Of a stretch of DNA of 64,000 nt, positions 1 through 12,356 are shown piece by piece; position 1 is the first letter of the stretch; each line of letters starts with the position of its first letter. Position numbers and translations under genes: made by a program. The notes under the pieces are model-generated. The model made no database searches. It saw only the letters and a list, made by a program, of their open reading frames with translations, and was not told the DNA's origin. This DNA is from Lentzea sp. NBRC 105346. Lineage in GTDB: Bacteria > Actinomycetota > Actinomycetes > Mycobacteriales > Pseudonocardiaceae. Where the stretch lies: NCBI RefSeq assembly GCF_030269605.1, contig NZ_BSTQ01000004.1:1-64000 (forward strand), in the 5' to 3' direction.

Positions 1-101
1 TCGCATCGCACCTGAGGCAGCCGCATCCGAGACCCCAGGTCAAGCGAAAAGCGTGCTTGACCTGGGGTCTCGGATGCGGCAGGGCTTCGCCTGCGATGCG
101 A
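1..101. repeat. Long imperfect palindrome at window edge
   Basis: Two perfect 26-base arms (20-45 and 55-80) surround a 9-base loop, and an outer pair of 10-base arms (1-10 and 92-101, TCGCATCGCA) extends the structure after a short mismatched stretch. Transcribed on either strand it would form a very stable hairpin. There is no gene across it that I can support. It may be the terminator of an unseen gene to the left, or a mobile palindromic element; it shares no sequence with the other hairpins in the window. Confidence 0.7.
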
Positions 102-459
102 CGGGAGGGGCCCACCACCTGGTGGTTTTGTGCGCTGGCGCGCGGCTTGCCTGGCGGTTCCGTAGGTGGTTGCTCGCTTCGCGTCGCGAGTCGTGCGTTC
201 CCGGCCCCCGAGCTGTACGTTCCCGTGGCTCGCGCTTCGCGCGTCGTGTGGGGGCGGAACCCTTGGCGGGGCTCCTGCGTTCTGGTAGGCGGGACCGAGG
301 TGCGAGAGGGCGCGCGAAAGGCGTCTGACCTGGGCATGTGTGGCTACGCGCCGCAATGTGCCTGTGTCTGTGCGCACACCTTGGCGACTTGCCTACGATG
401 GGCAGGGGAAAGGCGCCCGTGGTGGGCGCGTCGCGATGAGGTAATGAGGTCAAACCGAG
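102..459 (+). other. Upstream region of secA, no supported gene
   Basis: About 360 bases between the edge hairpin and secA. Open frames exist but their products are arginine-rich and resemble nothing I know, so I do not call a gene. A TACGAT hexamer at 394-399 fits an actinobacterial -10 box; the -35 about 17 bases upstream is weak. The secA ribosome binding site GAGG lies at 446-449. Confidence 0.4.
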
Positions 460-3327
<2,868 letters not shown>

Positions 3328-3335
3328 CCGGACGT

Positions 3336-3374
3336 CGAACGGCCCCCTCGGTGACGCACCGAGGGGGCCGTTCG
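3336..3374 (+). terminator. secA terminator hairpin
   Basis: Perfect 18-base arms (3336-3353 and 3357-3374) with a 3-base loop, starting 8 bases after the secA stop. There is no long T run, as is common for actinobacterial terminators. Confidence 0.85.
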
Positions 3375-3561
3375 TGTTCACGCCCAGGAGTGGGTCGTTG
3401 GCTGTTCAGGGCTCGTGAGTGGGCCATCGGCCTTTCAGGGCTCGTGAGTGGCCGTTGGCTGTTCACGCCCAGGGGTGGGTCGTTGGCTGTTCAGGGCTCG
3501 TGAGTGGGCCGTTGGCTGTACTGAGGGTGTGGTTGCCTGTTTCAGGCTCCTGAGTGGTTGG
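3375..3561. repeat. Degenerate 28-29 bp tandem repeats
   Basis: About six tandem copies of a 28-29 base unit run from the secA terminator. Copies begin near 3375, 3403, 3432, 3460, 3488 and 3517, each starting close to TGTTCA and ending in GTTGGC. Two versions alternate: one with ACGCCCAGG and one with GGGCTCGTGAG. The last copies are decayed. No protein is supported here, and there are no unique spacers, so this is not CRISPR. Confidence 0.8.
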
Positions 3562-3588
3562 AGGGGTCTCAGCACCTCCAACCACTCA
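3551..3588. terminator. Hairpin, possible bidirectional terminator
   Basis: Perfect 14-base arms (3551-3564 and 3575-3588; TGAGTGGTTGGAGG on the left) with a 10-base loop, between secA and the convergent gene at 3712-4149. It begins in the last tandem repeat copy and could have arisen from it. Between it and 3690 I see nothing further. Confidence 0.55.
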
Positions 3589-3689
3589 CGAGGCATCGGA
3601 CTGTCAGACCCGCTCACTAGGCTCGGCTCCGGGGGTGCTCAGCCCTGGAACGGACGGAGCACGGACTCCCGGATCCGAGCGTAGCCGGG

Positions 3690-3710
3690 GGCACCGACAG
3701 TTCCGGTGCC
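3690..3710 (-). terminator. Small hairpin after the Rv3235-like gene
   Basis: GGCACCG/CGGTGCC arms with a 7-base loop, directly after the stop of the minus-strand gene. It is short, so only a candidate terminator. Confidence 0.4.
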
Positions 3711-3711
3711 G

Positions 3712-4149
3712 TCATTCGAGGACGTCGAACTCGACCAGCCACCACCTCCCACCACGCCACTCCGCCCGCGCGGCGACGGCGAGCACGCGGTCGTCCCGCC
3801 GCACGGTCGCGGTGAGCTCGGCGACCAGCCGCGCCGGATGCGACACCCGGAGGCGTAACAACCGGGTCGACCGGATCCGCGTCCGCGAGCGCAGCCGCCC
3901 CATCACCGGCGGCCGGGCCATCCCGGACAACTGTCCGACGGGTCTGCGTCCGTCGAGCACTTCCAGGGCGAACCGGACCAGGCGGTGCGCGTCGAGCGGC
4001 GGTGGCGGGGGTTCCGGCGGCGGAACCCATCTGGGGCGAGGGATCACCGGAGCGGTGATCCCGACCGGCGGCTCGTAGGCCGCCAGCCGTCTGATCACTG
4101 GGGACATGCGAGAACGAGCGGCGACCGGCGGAATCGGGACCGGATTCAC
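3712..4149 (-). CDS. Rv3235 family protein (DUF6459-like)
   Basis: A 145-residue protein with a Pro-rich N-terminal half (a PPPEPPPPP run near residue 45) and a conserved C-terminal domain. The segment DAHRLVRFALEVLDGRRPVG followed by a paired-Arg strand region and WRGGRWWLVEFDVLE is typical of the Rv3235 family of actinobacteria, whose function is unknown; the gene sits close to secA1 there too. The GTG start at 4149 lies 16 bases from the divergent GTG of the HAD gene, so the two share a promoter region. A later start at residue 15 is possible. It is probably cytoplasmic: no signal peptide or membrane segment is visible. Confidence 0.8.
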   Translation of the reverse strand: MNPVPIPPVAARSRMSPVIRRLAAYEPPVGITAPVIPRPRWVPPPEPPPPPLDAHRLVRFALEVLDGRRPVGQLSGMARPPVMGRLRSRTRIRSTRLLRLRVSHPARLVAELTATVRRDDRVLAVAARAEWRGGRWWLVEFDVLE

Positions 4150-4165
4150 CCGATAGGTTCACGGG

Positions 4166-4576
4166 GTGCTGCGAGGACTGGTGCTCGACTACGGCGGCGT
4201 GCTCACCGACCACGGCGAGGACGGGGCGGTGGAGCCGCCCCTGGTCACGGCGCTGCGCAAGGCCAAGAAGCACGGGCTGCGCACGGCGGTGCTGTCCAAC
4301 GCGGACGGCTGGTGGGCGCCGCCGATGGAGTGGAGCCCGCTGGTCGACGTCACGATCACGTCCGGCTCGGTGGGCATCGCGAAGCCGGACGAGGAGATCT
4401 ATTTGATCACCGCGCGCCGGATGAACCTGAAACCCGAGGAATGCGTCTTCGTCGACGACCTCGCGGTGAACGTCCGGGGCGCCGCCCGCGCCGGCATGGT
4501 CGGTGTCCACCATCGGTCGACACGATCCACCCTCGAGGAACTCGAGATCCTGCTAGCCATCGCTCTCCGCGATTAA
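4166..4576 (+). CDS. Short HAD-family hydrolase
   Basis: A 136-residue haloacid dehalogenase-like protein. The four HAD motifs are visible: LDYGGVLTD near residue 7 (nucleophile Asp; the second position is Gly, as in HAD-IA members with DxGGV), LSNAD near 46 (motif II Ser), KPDEEIY near 75 (motif III Lys) and VFVDDLAVNV near 93 (acidic motif IV). It is shorter than most HAD-IA enzymes (about 200 residues) and lacks room for a cap domain, so it may be a minimal phosphatase acting on larger substrates. The substrate cannot be told. It is divergent from the Rv3235-like gene. Confidence 0.85.
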   Translation: MLRGLVLDYGGVLTDHGEDGAVEPPLVTALRKAKKHGLRTAVLSNADGWWAPPMEWSPLVDVTITSGSVGIAKPDEEIYLITARRMNLKPEECVFVDDLAVNVRGAARAGMVGVHHRSTRSTLEELEILLAIALRD

Positions 4577-4661
4577 CGGTTCACCGCTCCGGTTAATTGC
4601 CGGTCATTCGGCTGCATCAGTAGTTTAAACCCCGCCGGTAGCCGAAAACATAGGGGATGAA

Positions 4662-4964
4662 ATGCGAAGACTCGTCGCTGGTTTTGTGCTGGCCATTGCC
4701 GCGACGGCAATCGCCGTGCCCGCCTCGGCCGTGCAGCACGGATGTTTCGAGGAGTACCGGGATGGCCGGACCATCTCGGTCTACTGCAGTGATCACGGTC
4801 GCCCTTCGTCGTTCCAGGTGGTCGCCCACTGCCGCACCAGCCTCACGGCGTGGGACGAGTACGGCAGCATCGGGCGCACCAACCGCAAGGCCTCAGAGGC
4901 CGTGTGCCCGTCAGGCATTCTCGGCTCCTCCTGGGTCGACGGGTATCACATCAACTGGTTGTAG
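4662..4964 (+). CDS. Small secreted cysteine-containing protein
   Basis: A 100-residue hypothetical protein. The first ~23 residues (MRRLVAGFVLAIAATAIAVP, then an ASA cleavage site) form a clear Sec signal peptide. The mature part is about 75 residues with four Cys residues (near 28, 42, 57 and 82), which suggests two disulfides outside the cell. GGGGATGAA before the ATG at 4662 serves as the ribosome binding site. I recognise no family. The 3' end overlaps the convergent methyltransferase gene by 14 bases. Confidence 0.75.
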   Translation: MRRLVAGFVLAIAATAIAVPASAVQHGCFEEYRDGRTISVYCSDHGRPSSFQVVAHCRTSLTAWDEYGSIGRTNRKASEAVCPSGILGSSWVDGYHINWL

Positions 4965-5748
4965 CCCGCCGCACCAGTTCGAAACACAGCACGGCGGCCG
5001 CTGAGGCCACGTTCAACGACTCGACGCTCGCCGCCATCGGAATGGAAAGCCATTCGGTGATGTGCGGGCGTACGTCGTCGGTGATTCCGGAGGTTTCGCT
5101 GCCGAGCACGAATGCGGCTCGCGAACCGAAAGAAGCGCTGAAAACAGAATTGCGCGCGTGGGAGTCCAATGCGAAAAGCGGGTAACCCGCCGTGCGCAGG
5201 GAAGAGGCGGCGTCGGCCGCGGTGGCACAGCGCAGCACGGGCGCTCGGAACGCCACCCCGGCCGACGCCTTGACCACGAGCGGGTCGATCGACGCGACAC
5301 CGCGGCGCGGCACCACGATTCCCTCGATCCCGGCGGCCGTCGCGGTGCGCAGGATCATCCCGACGTTCGCGGGCGTCGTGATGCCGTCCAGTACGAGCAC
5401 CGAACGCGGGTTGTCGCGCAGCCCGAGCTCCAGTGGGCGCATCCGCGGCGCGACGACGTCGGCCAGCACGCCCTGGTCCTGCTTGCCGTTGCCCGCGAGC
5501 ACCTTCACCCGCTGCGCGGTCGCCCGCTGCACCTGCACGCCGCGGTGGCGCGCGGCGTCGAGGATCTCGCGCGCGGCCGACCCGCGGGCGGTGTCCGCCA
5601 GCACCACCTTGTCGACCTCGAGCGCGGGGTCGTCCAGCGCCTCGAGCACGGGCTTGCGGCCGTAGACGGTGACGAAGCGGTCCTTCGGCGAGATTTCCAC
5701 GCCGATCAGTGTCTCGTACCCGATTGGGGCTTGCTTTCGGGCTGTCAA
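4951..5748 (-). CDS. TrmH/SpoU-family RNA 2'-O-methyltransferase
   Basis: A 265-residue SPOUT-class methyltransferase expected to methylate the 2'-OH of a ribose in rRNA or tRNA with S-adenosylmethionine. An N-terminal substrate-binding region (VYGRKPVLEAL near residue 28) is followed by the knotted domain with its three motifs: LDGITTPANVGMILRTA near 120 (catalytic Asn/Arg), FVLGSETSGI near 214 and LSIPMAASVESLNVASAAAV near 236. The target nucleotide cannot be inferred. It is transcribed divergently from the phosphotransferase gene at 5765, with 16 bases between the starts. Confidence 0.9.
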   Translation of the reverse strand: MTARKQAPIGYETLIGVEISPKDRFVTVYGRKPVLEALDDPALEVDKVVLADTARGSAAREILDAARHRGVQVQRATAQRVKVLAGNGKQDQGVLADVVAPRMRPLELGLRDNPRSVLVLDGITTPANVGMILRTATAAGIEGIVVPRRGVASIDPLVVKASAGVAFRAPVLRCATAADAASSLRTAGYPLFALDSHARNSVFSASFGSRAAFVLGSETSGITDDVRPHITEWLSIPMAASVESLNVASAAAVLCFELVRRATTS

Positions 5749-5764
5749 CCATGATGATCGTCAC

Positions 5765-6427
5765 ATGACCTCCCGTATGCGCAGCGTCGCGCATGGTCAA
5801 CATCTCGCCAGCGGCCGTGAGTCGGACGTCTACCTGCGCCCGGACGGGTTGCTGGTCAAGCGCACCCGCACCGGCCGTGACCTGCGGCAGGAGGCGGCGC
5901 TGATGCGGTACCTGAGCCGCCACGGCGTGCCGGTGCCGCGCGTGCACGACGTCACAGCGGACGAGTTGGTCATGGAGTACGTGCCCGGACCGCGCATGTC
6001 CGAGGAGGTCGGCGCGCATCCGTGGCGGGCCGGCGCACTCGGCCGCGACCTCGCGCAGCTGCACCAGCGGCTCGACGAGGTGCGGGCACCGGACTTCCTC
6101 AGCGGCAGCGGAAAGCTGCTGCACCTCGACCTGCACCCCGGCAACGTGGTGCTCGGGCCGGACGGACCGGTCGTGCTCGACTGGGCCAACGCCATGAAGG
6201 GCGACCGCAAGGTCGACGTGGCGCTGAGCTGGCTGAGCATGGCCGTCGCGAGGCTGAGGCCGTCGCGCAGGCTGGCGCGGTGGCGGTTCCTCAAGTCGTT
6301 CCTCGCCGAGTGCGGGGACGTGCAGGAAGCGCTCCCGGAGGCCGCGGAGATCCGCTTGGCGCGCCACGTGCGCGATGAAGCCGAGCGAGACGCGCTGCGA
6401 AAGCTGGTAGCCCTGCATCGCCGATAG
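5765..6427 (+). CDS. Phosphotransferase (APH/RIO-like kinase fold)
   Basis: A 221-residue protein with a small-molecule kinase fold. Visible: a glycine/Lys N-lobe (LASGRESDVYLRPDGLLVKR), the hinge-like VMEYVPGPRM, the catalytic loop HLDLHPGNVVLG with Asp and Asn, and the metal-binding VVLDWANAM. The family includes aminoglycoside phosphotransferases and sugar or choline kinases; no resistance role is implied. I chose the ATG at 5765 because upstream in-frame codons fall inside the divergent methyltransferase gene. The next gene starts 9 bases after its stop, so the two are probably co-transcribed. Confidence 0.82.
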   Translation: MTSRMRSVAHGQHLASGRESDVYLRPDGLLVKRTRTGRDLRQEAALMRYLSRHGVPVPRVHDVTADELVMEYVPGPRMSEEVGAHPWRAGALGRDLAQLHQRLDEVRAPDFLSGSGKLLHLDLHPGNVVLGPDGPVVLDWANAMKGDRKVDVALSWLSMAVARLRPSRRLARWRFLKSFLAECGDVQEALPEAAEIRLARHVRDEAERDALRKLVALHRR

Positions 6428-6436
6428 GGTGGGGGC

Positions 6437-7825
6437 ATGCCGGACCGACTGTCAGCGCTGGACGCCTCGTTCCTTTACCTGGAGGACTCCACGACGCCGA
6501 TGCACGTCGGTGGCGTCGCGGTCTTCCGCAGGCCCAAGTCGGGCTTCGACTACGACAAGCTCGTCAGCCTGATCGAGCAACGCCTGTCGCTCGTGCCGCG
6601 CTACCGGCAGAAGGTCGTGCACGTGCCCGGCCGCATCGCGCGGCCAGTCTGGGTGGACGACCCGGACTTCGACGTCACCTATCACGTGCGGCGCAGCGCG
6701 TTGCCCAAGCCGGGCAACGACTCGCAGCTGCACGACCTCGTCGCGCGCCTGATGTCCCGGCCGCTGGACCACCACCGGCCGCTGTGGGAGATCTACCTCG
6801 TCGAGGGCCTCGCCGACGACCAGGCCGCAGTGATCACCAAGACGCACCAGGCCGTGGTGGACGGCATCGCCGCGCTGGAGATCGGCCAGGTCATGCTGGA
6901 CGTGTCGCCGTCGCCACGCGGGTCGGTCGAGAACCTCTGGATGCCGCAGCCGGAGCCGAGCGGCCTGCAGCTCATCGCGGACGCGGTCACCGAGGCCGTG
7001 CAGCGGCCCGGCGTGATCATCGAGAACGTCCGCAGCGCCGCGCTCGACACGGTCGCGACGGTCGAGAAGGTGTTCAGCGCGCTGGGCGGCGTCGCGTCGG
7101 CGTTGCGCACGGCCGTGACGCCCGCGCCGGGCAGCCCGCTCAACGTCCGCATCTCCACGCAGCGCCGCTTCGCCGTGGCGCGCGCGAAGCTCGACGACCT
7201 GCGCGCGGTCCGCAAGACGCACGGCGGCACGGTCAACGATGTCGTGCTCGCCGCGTTGTCCGGCGCGCTGCGCAACTGGCTGCTGTCCAGGGGCGAGGTC
7301 GTCACCGGCGGCACCACGATCCGGGCGATGTCGCCGTTGTCGGTGCGCGAGGCGGACCCGGACTCGGGCAACAACGTCTCCGCCTACCTGGTCGATCTCC
7401 CGGTCGGCGAGCCGAACCCGGTCGTGCGGCTCCACCACGTCAGCCACGCCATGCGCGGGCACAAGGAGTCCGGCCAGGCCGTCGCCGCGGACGCGCTGGT
7501 GCGGGTCTCCGGCTTCGCGCCGCCGACGTTGCACGCACTCGGCGCGCGGGCCGCCAGCTCGTTCTCGCGCCGCCTGTTCAACGTGATCGTCACGAACGTG
7601 CCGGGCCCGCAGGTGCCGCTGTACGCCGCAGGGGCGAAGATGGTCGAGATCTTCCCCGTGGTGCCGCTCGCCAAGGGACAGGCGCTCTCGATCGGTGTCA
7701 CTTCCTACGACGGCGGTGTTTACTTCGGGCTGAACGGCGACCGCGACGCCATGTCCGATGTGGACGTTCTCGCGGCCATGGTCGAGGAGTCGGTGGAGGA
7801 ACTGATGGGAACGGCGGCGTCATGA
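6437..7825 (+). CDS. Wax ester synthase/diacylglycerol acyltransferase-like protein
   Basis: A 462-residue member of the WS/DGAT family, which makes triacylglycerol or wax esters from acyl-CoA. The N-terminus MPDRLSALDASFLYLED, the PLDHHRPLW segment and the C-terminal VTNVPGPQVPLYAAGA motif are all typical. The catalytic HHxxxDG motif appears here as HQAVVDG (about residue 140; codons CAC CAG), so the second, catalytic His is Gln. The protein may therefore be inactive or catalyse something else. The start is an ATG at 6437 right after the kinase gene, and its stop overlaps the next gene by 4 bases (ATGA). Confidence 0.9.
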   Translation: MPDRLSALDASFLYLEDSTTPMHVGGVAVFRRPKSGFDYDKLVSLIEQRLSLVPRYRQKVVHVPGRIARPVWVDDPDFDVTYHVRRSALPKPGNDSQLHDLVARLMSRPLDHHRPLWEIYLVEGLADDQAAVITKTHQAVVDGIAALEIGQVMLDVSPSPRGSVENLWMPQPEPSGLQLIADAVTEAVQRPGVIIENVRSAALDTVATVEKVFSALGGVASALRTAVTPAPGSPLNVRISTQRRFAVARAKLDDLRAVRKTHGGTVNDVVLAALSGALRNWLLSRGEVVTGGTTIRAMSPLSVREADPDSGNNVSAYLVDLPVGEPNPVVRLHHVSHAMRGHKESGQAVAADALVRVSGFAPPTLHALGARAASSFSRRLFNVIVTNVPGPQVPLYAAGAKMVEIFPVVPLAKGQALSIGVTSYDGGVYFGLNGDRDAMSDVDVLAAMVEESVEELMGTAAS

Positions 7826-8313
7826 GGGTCTACATCCCGGCCACCGTCGCCATGCTGCGCGACCTCGTCGGCACCGGCGAGCTCGCCCCGCTGGGCGGCA
7901 CCGCGTTCGCGCTCACCCCGGCCCTGCGCGAGTCCTACGCCGCCGGCGACACCGAGGAGCTCGAGTACGCGGCCATGCTCGACGCCGCGCGTGCGTCGCT
8001 GCGGCTGCTCGCGGCCGACGAGAAGTCCGAGCCACGGCGCGCGGTCATCGCCGCCGACTTCGAGAACGTGGACCTGCGGCCCGACCTCGACCACTCGGTC
8101 GTGAAGGTCAGCGGACCCGTGACGCTCAAGCAGATCGCGTCCGTGCACCTCGACACGGCCGAGGCCGAGGAGGATGTGCGCGCGGCCGCGGACGTCATCG
8201 ACGCGGCGGATCTCGGTGACCCGGACGCGGAGTTCACGCTCGGCAGCGCCGAGGACCACGAGCTGGCCTGGTACGCACCCCAAGAACTCGCGTTCGTACT
8301 CGAACTCATGTGA
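7822..8313 (+). CDS. Conserved actinobacterial protein (DUF6912-like)
   Basis: A 163-residue acidic protein beginning MRVYIPATVAMLRDLV, with conserved FALTPALRESYAAGD and a C-terminal EDHELAWYAPQELAFVLEL. I recognise this as a conserved actinobacterial family of unknown function (DUF6912 type); the family name is from memory. There is no signal peptide or membrane segment. The ATG overlaps the stop of the acyltransferase gene (ATGA), which implies translational coupling. The gene ends at the palindromic element 8316-8369. Confidence 0.78.
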   Translation: MRVYIPATVAMLRDLVGTGELAPLGGTAFALTPALRESYAAGDTEELEYAAMLDAARASLRLLAADEKSEPRRAVIAADFENVDLRPDLDHSVVKVSGPVTLKQIASVHLDTAEAEEDVRAAADVIDAADLGDPDAEFTLGSAEDHELAWYAPQELAFVLELM

Positions 8314-8315
8314 GT

Positions 8316-8369
8316 GCTATGGGGGGAGCTTTCCAAAGCGCTGACCGCTTGGAAAGCTCCCCCCATAGC
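8316..8369. repeat. Palindromic element, copy 1 (likely bidirectional terminator)
   Basis: Arms 8316-8340 and 8346-8369 pair over 24 bases with one bulged A and a 5-base loop; the core is GGGAGCTTTCC. It sits between two convergent genes, 2 bases after one stop and 6 before the other. A near-identical palindrome lies at 37573-37627, also between convergent genes. Confidence 0.88.
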
Positions 8370-8375
8370 AACGCG

Positions 8376-8762
8376 CTACATGCCCTCGGCGGGCTCCCAG
8401 AGCTCGATGCGGTTGCCCTCCGGGTCCACGCACCAGCCGAACCGCCCGAACTCGGAGTCCTCGTGCTCCGGCAGCACCTCGACGCCGCGCGCCTTCAGCT
8501 TCGACAGCAACGCGGCCAGGTCGTCGACCCGGAAGTTGAGCATCGCGCGCTGGTCGGGTTCACCGATGTAGTCGGTGTCGTTGGCGAACAACGCCATCGT
8601 GGTCGTGCCGGGGTTCTCGTGCGTCGCGTGGTCGGCCCAGTGGAACGTCACCGTGCCCCGGTCGCTCATCGGCACACCGAGATTGTCGCGATACCAGGCG
8701 GCGAGGCGAGCGGGGTCCCTGGAACGAAGGAAGATGCCTCCGATTCCGGTCACCTGCGCCAT
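8376..8762 (-). CDS. VOC (glyoxalase/bleomycin resistance) family protein
   Basis: A 128-residue single-unit vicinal-oxygen-chelate protein: VTGIGGIFLRSRDPARLAAWY at the N-terminus, LNFRVDDLAALLSKL in the middle, and the closing strand GWCVDPEGNRIELWEP with the metal-ligand Glu. Such proteins act as dimers on small molecules or bind drugs; the substrate is not visible. The start at 8762 (ATG, MAQVTG) fits the domain boundary; an upstream in-frame Met about 4 residues earlier is possible. It is divergent from pruA. Confidence 0.88.
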   Translation of the reverse strand: MAQVTGIGGIFLRSRDPARLAAWYRDNLGVPMSDRGTVTFHWADHATHENPGTTTMALFANDTDYIGEPDQRAMLNFRVDDLAALLSKLKARGVEVLPEHEDSEFGRFGWCVDPEGNRIELWEPAEGM

Positions 8763-8798
8763 CCGACAGACCATAGTGGCGCGTGCCACCATGAGGGA

Positions 8799-10423
<1,625 letters not shown>

Positions 10424-10427
<4 letters not shown>

Positions 10428-11164
10428 TACAACTCCGTCGCCGCGTACCGGGGCCGCCAGCCGGTGGCCTCGGTCAGCTTGTGCGTCACGACGCGTTGCG
10501 AACGCCCGAACACGCCGGCGAACCGCGCGAACACCTGCGGCAGCCGCCTGAGCGGCATGTCCTTCTTCAACACCGGATCCGCGCCCACGTTGTAGATGCC
10601 CGGCGGGGCGTCCAGCACCGCGATGGCGGCCGCGGCCGCGTCGGCCGGATGCACGGCGGACACCCAGCCGTTCCCGACTAGGAACGGCGCCTTGGCCGCA
10701 TCACCGCCCTGCAGCAGGCCGATGCGCAGGAAGATCCCGCCGGGGTGCCGCAGCACGTTCTCCTGCGCCACCATGGAGCTCCTCGTCTGCGCGATCGCGT
10801 CGACCGGGGCCGTCTCGTCGAGCTCGCGGTCGCCGCCGTCGGCGTAGACGAACGAGATGCCCTCCTGGACGACGACCCGCACGCCCGCGGCTTCGGCCGC
10901 TCGCGCGACAGCGGCGCTGCCCGATGTGCGGATGCGGTCGTTCTCCGCCCAGCCCTTGGCGGTCAGGCCCTTCAGGCTCAACGGGATGCGCGTCGCCAGG
11001 TTGATCACGGCGTCGTAGCCGGTGAGCGCGGCCGTCAAGGCCTGCTCGTCGAACATGCTCGTCGTGCGCCGGTCCAGCAGGCCCACCTCGTGGCCGAGCG
11101 CGCGCAGCTGCGGCACGGCCTCGCGGCCCAGGACACCGGTAGCACCGATCACGTAAACCTTCAT
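10424..11164 (-). CDS. NAD(P)-dependent epimerase/reductase (extended SDR-like)
   Basis: A 246-residue Rossmann-fold protein opening with MKVYVIGATGVLGREAV (nucleotide-binding GxxGxxG). DAVINLATRIPLSL is the typical post-beta4 segment of atypical or extended short-chain dehydrogenases. A canonical YxxxK is not obvious; RSSMVAQENVLR occupies that region, so this is probably an atypical, NmrA- or epimerase-like member. The substrate is unknown. The start at 11164 is an ATG. It lies 25 bases from the start-proximal end of the minus-strand lipoprotein block and could be read with it. Confidence 0.85.
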
Positions 11165-11189
11165 GCCGTGGAGACGACGCAGCGCCGAA

Positions 11190-11738
11190 CTATGTGACAG
11201 GCAGGCGCCGCAACGTCTTCGGCAGCCACTCCTTCGCCAGCTGCTGAACGCGTTGCGCCGATGCCTTCGGCTGCCGTACCGACACCCGCAGCACGTTCTT
11301 CTCGGTCACCGCCGCGGTGGACATGCACCACAACTCCCTGTCGTTGGGCTCGCACGACGACCAGACCGAGTGCCCGTCGACGATCTCTTCAGATCCCTTC
11401 GGCTCGCCGAAGACCACGTCCTTGTACTTCCTCGGGATCACCTGGACATAGACCGTGACGAGTTCCTCGGAACCGTCGTCGACGGCGTATCGGCAGCTCT
11501 TGAATGCCGGCGGCTGCCCATCCGGATTATCGGCCGGCTCCCGGTAGAACGGACCGACGCTCCGCACGTCCTCGGCGGTGAGGAGCTTGCAGGCGTCGAT
11601 GTCCTTCACGTTGCGCGGGGTGTCGATCCGCGCCGTGGTGGTCGCCGGGGTAGCGGACGTGGTGGCCGGCGTGGACGCCACCGGAGGGGTCGCCGTGCAG
11701 GCGGCCAGCAGCAGCAACGGCAGCAGGCGAGAGATCAC
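11190..11738 (-). CDS. DUF3558-type lipoprotein (first of two)
   Basis: A 182-residue lipoprotein. A short signal peptide MISRLLPLLLLAAC ends in a lipobox with Cys at residue 14, followed by a Thr/Ala/Pro-rich spacer (about 15-40) that would hold the globular domain away from the membrane. The domain begins DACKLLTAEDV and contains Cys pairs at SCRYAVDDG and SSCEPNDRELWCMST, the pattern of DUF3558, an actinomycete extracellular domain of unknown function. The next gene (11788-12336) is a diverged copy of exactly the same length. Confidence 0.87.
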   Translation of the reverse strand: MISRLLPLLLLAACTATPPVASTPATTSATPATTTARIDTPRNVKDIDACKLLTAEDVRSVGPFYREPADNPDGQPPAFKSCRYAVDDGSEELVTVYVQVIPRKYKDVVFGEPKGSEEIVDGHSVWSSCEPNDRELWCMSTAAVTEKNVLRVSVRQPKASAQRVQQLAKEWLPKTLRRLPVT

Positions 11739-11787
11739 CGGACGAGTGTGCGGTCACCGCCCGCGTCACCCCGTCGTTTTGGCGAAG

Positions 11788-12336
11788 TCAGGCAGGAGGC
11801 AGGTTGCCCAGCGCCCGGTGCGCCAGCTGGTCGCTGAATGCCGCCAGTTGACTCTCGTTGGCTCCAGGCTGGCCCACAATGATGTTCATCGTGTACTGCG
11901 CGGACACGGCGATGACGCGGAGACAGGCCATTCCTTGATCGGAGGTCGGACAGCCGGAGAACGAGGAGTGTCCCTCGAAATCGACCTCTTCAACGTCTCC
12001 GTTGACCTTCGCATACAGCTCGATCCACTCGCGGAACGTCGGTCCGAACTCGACGCGAACGTCCAGCACGCCCGCAGGATTGCTGTTCTGGACGTCATAG
12101 TTGCATGGCGTGCTTTTGCCCTGTTCCGACTTCGGGGCGGTGGTGAGCGGGCCGATGGTCGCGAAGTCGTCGGCCTTCAACACCTCACACGGGTCGATCA
12201 TCGCTCTCGGTTTCGCGACTCGTGCGGTCGTCGTCCGTGCGGTCGGCTGCGTCGTCGGTGAAGACGGCGGAGACGCCGGCGTGCTCGTGGTGCACGCGGT
12301 GAGTGTGAGCAGAAGAATCCCCAGTCGAGCCCTCAT
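11788..12336 (-). CDS. DUF3558-type lipoprotein (second of two)
   Basis: A 182-residue lipoprotein, paralogue of its neighbour. MRARLGILLLTLTAC carries the lipobox (Cys15), then a Ser/Thr/Pro-rich linker, then IDPCEVLKADDFATIGPL, TPCNYDV and SGCPTSDQGMACLRV with the same spacing of Cys residues as the first copy. I chose the ATG at 12336 because it gives a proper signal peptide. The two genes are 49 bases apart on the same strand and were probably created by tandem duplication; sequence identity is modest. Confidence 0.87.
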   Translation of the reverse strand: MRARLGILLLTLTACTTSTPASPPSSPTTQPTARTTTARVAKPRAMIDPCEVLKADDFATIGPLTTAPKSEQGKSTPCNYDVQNSNPAGVLDVRVEFGPTFREWIELYAKVNGDVEEVDFEGHSSFSGCPTSDQGMACLRVIAVSAQYTMNIIVGQPGANESQLAAFSDQLAHRALGNLPPA

Positions 12337-12356
12337 GCCTGAGGAAACTAGCCGAG

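Noticed and set aside
3375-3561. CRISPR-like array downstream of secA
   Set aside because: Units abut each other with no spacers and vary in sequence.
3554-4078. Coding region on the plus strand between secA and the HAD gene
   Set aside because: The frame overlaps the better supported Rv3235-like gene on the other strand and has no recognisable motif.
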